Below the pieces are notes generated by a model that saw nothing but the letters and a program-made list of their open reading frames with translations, was not told the origin of the DNA and searched no databases. From contig OZ038382.1 of assembly GCA_964036045.1 (NCBI GenBank), forward strand, positions 116,762,929 to 116,826,928: DNA of 64,000 nucleotides, read 5' to 3'. Below, piece after piece: positions 61,935-64,000 of the stretch. Made by a program: the position numbers and the translations under genes. Positions within the stretch are counted from its first letter, which is position 1; every line of letters begins with the position of its first letter. The DNA is from Eutreptiella sp. 'Long Island Sound 2002'. Lineage: Eukaryota > Euglenozoa > Euglenophyceae > Eutreptiales > Eutreptiaceae.

Positions 61935-63850
61935 TTAACTTGAAGTGTGAACGCTGTACTCTCCTTCGCTTAGCATACATATAGGACATGCATCATTGGA
62001 CATGGCGTCCACATCCACAACCTCCTTTCCGCTATGTACAGCCACACGGCGATACTTCTTGCTTCGCGGTGGGATTTCTGTGTTGCTGCCTAATGACGAG
62101 GACAAATCAGAGTCATTGGCACTTATAGTAGAGCCACCGGATATATCTTGTCCACCATTATGTGAGTCGGCACCGGAGGGATCTTCACTACTACTGGCAC
62201 TGCCGCGGCTCCTGCTGCTACCGCTACCATGTGCCACTAGTTGGTGCTCAATGTCACTATCAACAATGGGGATACACATCAGTTTAGCCTTTCATGCAAG
62301 CTGAACACGTTGTTCCCTCGCAAGCAAACCGGGGCCCTGAAAGGAGGCTGCATTGTCCTCCCCCTCAGTTGGAGGCATAATGCCAATGGAACCAGTATTT
62401 GGGTCCCTCTCCCCTGCCTCGTCTGAGAACAACATGGGGGTGCGTGGCTTGAACCATGTGTGGCTCCACCCATGCATATATAGAGTTGCGGTGCAATGCT
62501 CTTCGGCAAATTCAGGGATGATGTGAACGATGTATGTGCACACCAAGCCCATAGCACGCCATGAACTAGTGGTCAACTCTCTTCAACCATGAAACAGGTG
62601 TACCATGCGGCAATACACCAAAACTAGTGAGTGAAATGGCAAAGGCCGAGCCATGCCACTTGCTAGTCTGCCCATCACTGTTGGAGCCTCACGGCCTGTT
62701 AGGCTGATCCCAGCTAGGAAACGCCCCCTTACTAAACGCTGGTGTTCCCGGCTATCACGTGGTAGTGATCCAAGGTTGTACCTTCTAGGCACATGGGCTA
62801 TAACTTGCAGCAACTCATGTTGCAACTTAGGCAGGAGTGTACGCCCAATGACACCAAGGAGCCGGGAGGCACTTCCCTTGGTGTTGTGCAAAACAGGTTG
62901 TATGATATATACATTTTGTGAGTTTGAAAGACCCTGAAATCTATGGGCCCCCAGACCTGATGCAAACACCCCCCCCTTCTGCACAAAGAGGTGCTTCAAC
63001 CCATGTTTATTGACCCATGGACAGGCCACACACCATTTTGCTTGCATTCACCCCACAAATGGTGGTGGTCCACAGTGATGCAACCAAACTGTAAACGAAG
63101 TTCACTGCTGTACTCAACACCACAATATCTCATGTGTTGCTTAGATAGACACGACGGCGGGGCTTGTAGGGCCTCTGCCCGCTTGGGCACCCATTTTGCA
63201 CAGTTTTGGGCAACTCCAACCATGTCATCAAATCTGTGCAACGAGGCACAGAGCCCACAAGAGGGAACCATACTCCCTCCGAATCAATTAGACTTATCTT
63301 GGTGCTAATATTGGGTCGACAATGGGGTTGGTAACCATTGGCATACAAGGCAAGGGTTAATGTGGCTCTTGGGGGTGGGGGATGTTGGCGACATTCTGCT
63401 GCTAGTGTGCCACACTTGCCCAAGCAGATGGCACAATTGGGGGAGTAGAGCACTATTGGTGAGGGAGTAGTCCATTGTTGGAAGCTGAAGGTGTTGTTGC
63501 TTGCTCGGGGCAACCATGGACCAACCAGCACCCGGTTGCAAACGGTCCAATGTACCAAGTACCGCGGTAGAGACAACATGCTGATGCCGCAATAGCAAGG
63601 GGTCCGCAGTGCTGACATGCGAGTGGGGTCTCATACCCTTGGTGGTGGTAGGTGCAGGGCCCAATGGACGGTGCACTACAGTGTTGCTGAAGCTGGGGCC
63701 GCGGCAGCATGTCAAATTGGCTACCACTAAGAGGGCTAGCAGTAGGGAAATTGATGGCAAATGTTGAGACCATGAGCTGGTCTGTTGGACTGGGGCATAT
63801 GGCTGGTTGGGGCAACACGGTGGAATTGGAATCATACCTCTGTCTACAGA
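61935..63850 (-). pseudogene. minus-strand gene with serine/acidic tail, several frame changes
   Basis: Segments in transcription order: 63618-about 63290 (MLSLPRYLVHWTVCNRVLVG, YSPNCAICLGKCGTLAAECR, ALYANGYQPHCRPNISTKIS), 63271-63000 (SCGLCASLHRFDDMVGVAQN, YCGVEYSSELRLQFGCITVD), 63040-62583 (NVYIIQPVLHNTKGSASRLL, PKLQHELLQVIAHVPRRYNL), 62576-62292 (SSWRAMGLVCTYIVHIIPEF, TATLYMHGWSHTWFKPRTPM) and 62279-61935, a serine/aspartate-rich tail (GSSRSRGSASSSEDPSGADS) with a CPICML end. Cysteine pairs suggest metal binding. Frame changes near 63275 and 63030 have no obvious introns, so I favour a decayed gene. The 5' end runs toward or beyond the window edge. Confidence 0.45.
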
Positions 63851-63857
63851 GTATTGA

Positions 63858-63975
63858 AAGCAATGTTCGAAGGAAGGAAAGAAGGAAAGGAAGAACCCCC
63901 AAGAAAGAGGGTGAAGAAAGAGGAGGAAGAAGAGGTGAAGGAAGGGAAAGAAAGAGGAGAAGAAGAAGAACTCCC
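63858..63975. repeat. homopurine tract at the right edge
   Basis: AAGGAAGGAAAGAAGGAAAG, then AAGAGGAGGAAGAAGAGG-type sequence, gives about 115 bases that are almost all purine on the plus strand. A plus-strand frame through it (63785-63985) reads VLKAMFEGRKEGKEEPPRKR then VKKEEEEEVKEGKERGEEEE to a stop, which resembles a nuclear-protein tail but is what any such tract would encode. Confidence 0.85.
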
Positions 63976-64000
63976 CGCCTCCTGATCAGCCGCCCCACCC

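Overview
This is a stretch of nuclear DNA from a eukaryote. Several putative genes are broken by short introns with GT...AG ends and pyrimidine-rich acceptors. There are no operons, Shine-Dalgarno sites, CRISPR arrays or recognisable rRNA/tRNA genes, and well over half the window is satellite, minisatellite or decayed mobile-element sequence. Long C/G homopolymers occur roughly once per kilobase or more. A large-genome alga or other protist is the most natural guess (a prasinophyte such as Cymbomonas came to mind), but nothing here proves it and no species is claimed.

Layout. 0.6-6.3 kb: two minisatellites, a 50-bp unit (about 100 copies, with a 1.05-kb higher-order duplication) and a 102-bp unit (6 copies). 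6.3-10.6 kb: small coding remnants, then an 85-bp satellite bracketed by CTAGTAAA-type palindromic AT-rich DNA. 10.9-13.3 kb: a decayed minus-strand gene. 13.4-18.3 kb: nested duplications and a roughly 195-bp satellite that carries a poly-C tract at a fixed place in each unit. 18.4-35.7 kb: GC-richer DNA with coding remnants, including a zinc-finger-like segment, a 6.6-kb imperfect inverted repeat with a 2.9-kb insertion in one arm, a smaller inverted pair, and a degenerate LINE-like retroelement (endonuclease and reverse-transcriptase motifs). 35.7-41.8 kb: composite repeats and small minus-strand genes. 41.9-46.4 kb: an island with a spliced gene and a private palindrome. 47.2-52.7 kb: a block of mobile-element-like genes on both strands separated by an AT-rich palindromic motif. 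52.7-54.8 kb: the poly-C satellite and its partner repeat again. 55.2-63.9 kb: minus-strand exons of one or more unrecognised genes.

The most interesting part is 41.9-46.4 kb. Ten exons can be joined with consistent phases into one reading frame of about 982 codons. It contains a segment that reads like a ParB/sulfiredoxin-fold domain and ends in a lysine- and acid-rich nuclear-type tail. The same island, and nowhere else that I could find in the window, carries at least seven copies and one half copy of a near-perfect 18-20-bp palindrome (core GCGCGAGGCCTCGCGC): upstream of the gene, inside three of its introns, and just after its stop. A ParB-like protein beside a cluster of parS-sized palindromes is an attractive but unproven pairing. 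A dispersed hairpin element or introner-like insertion is the main alternative.

Most other coding segments are interrupted by stops or frameshifts, often at C/G runs, and look like mobile-element relics. All gene models rest on reading the sequence by eye and have no homology search or transcript support.
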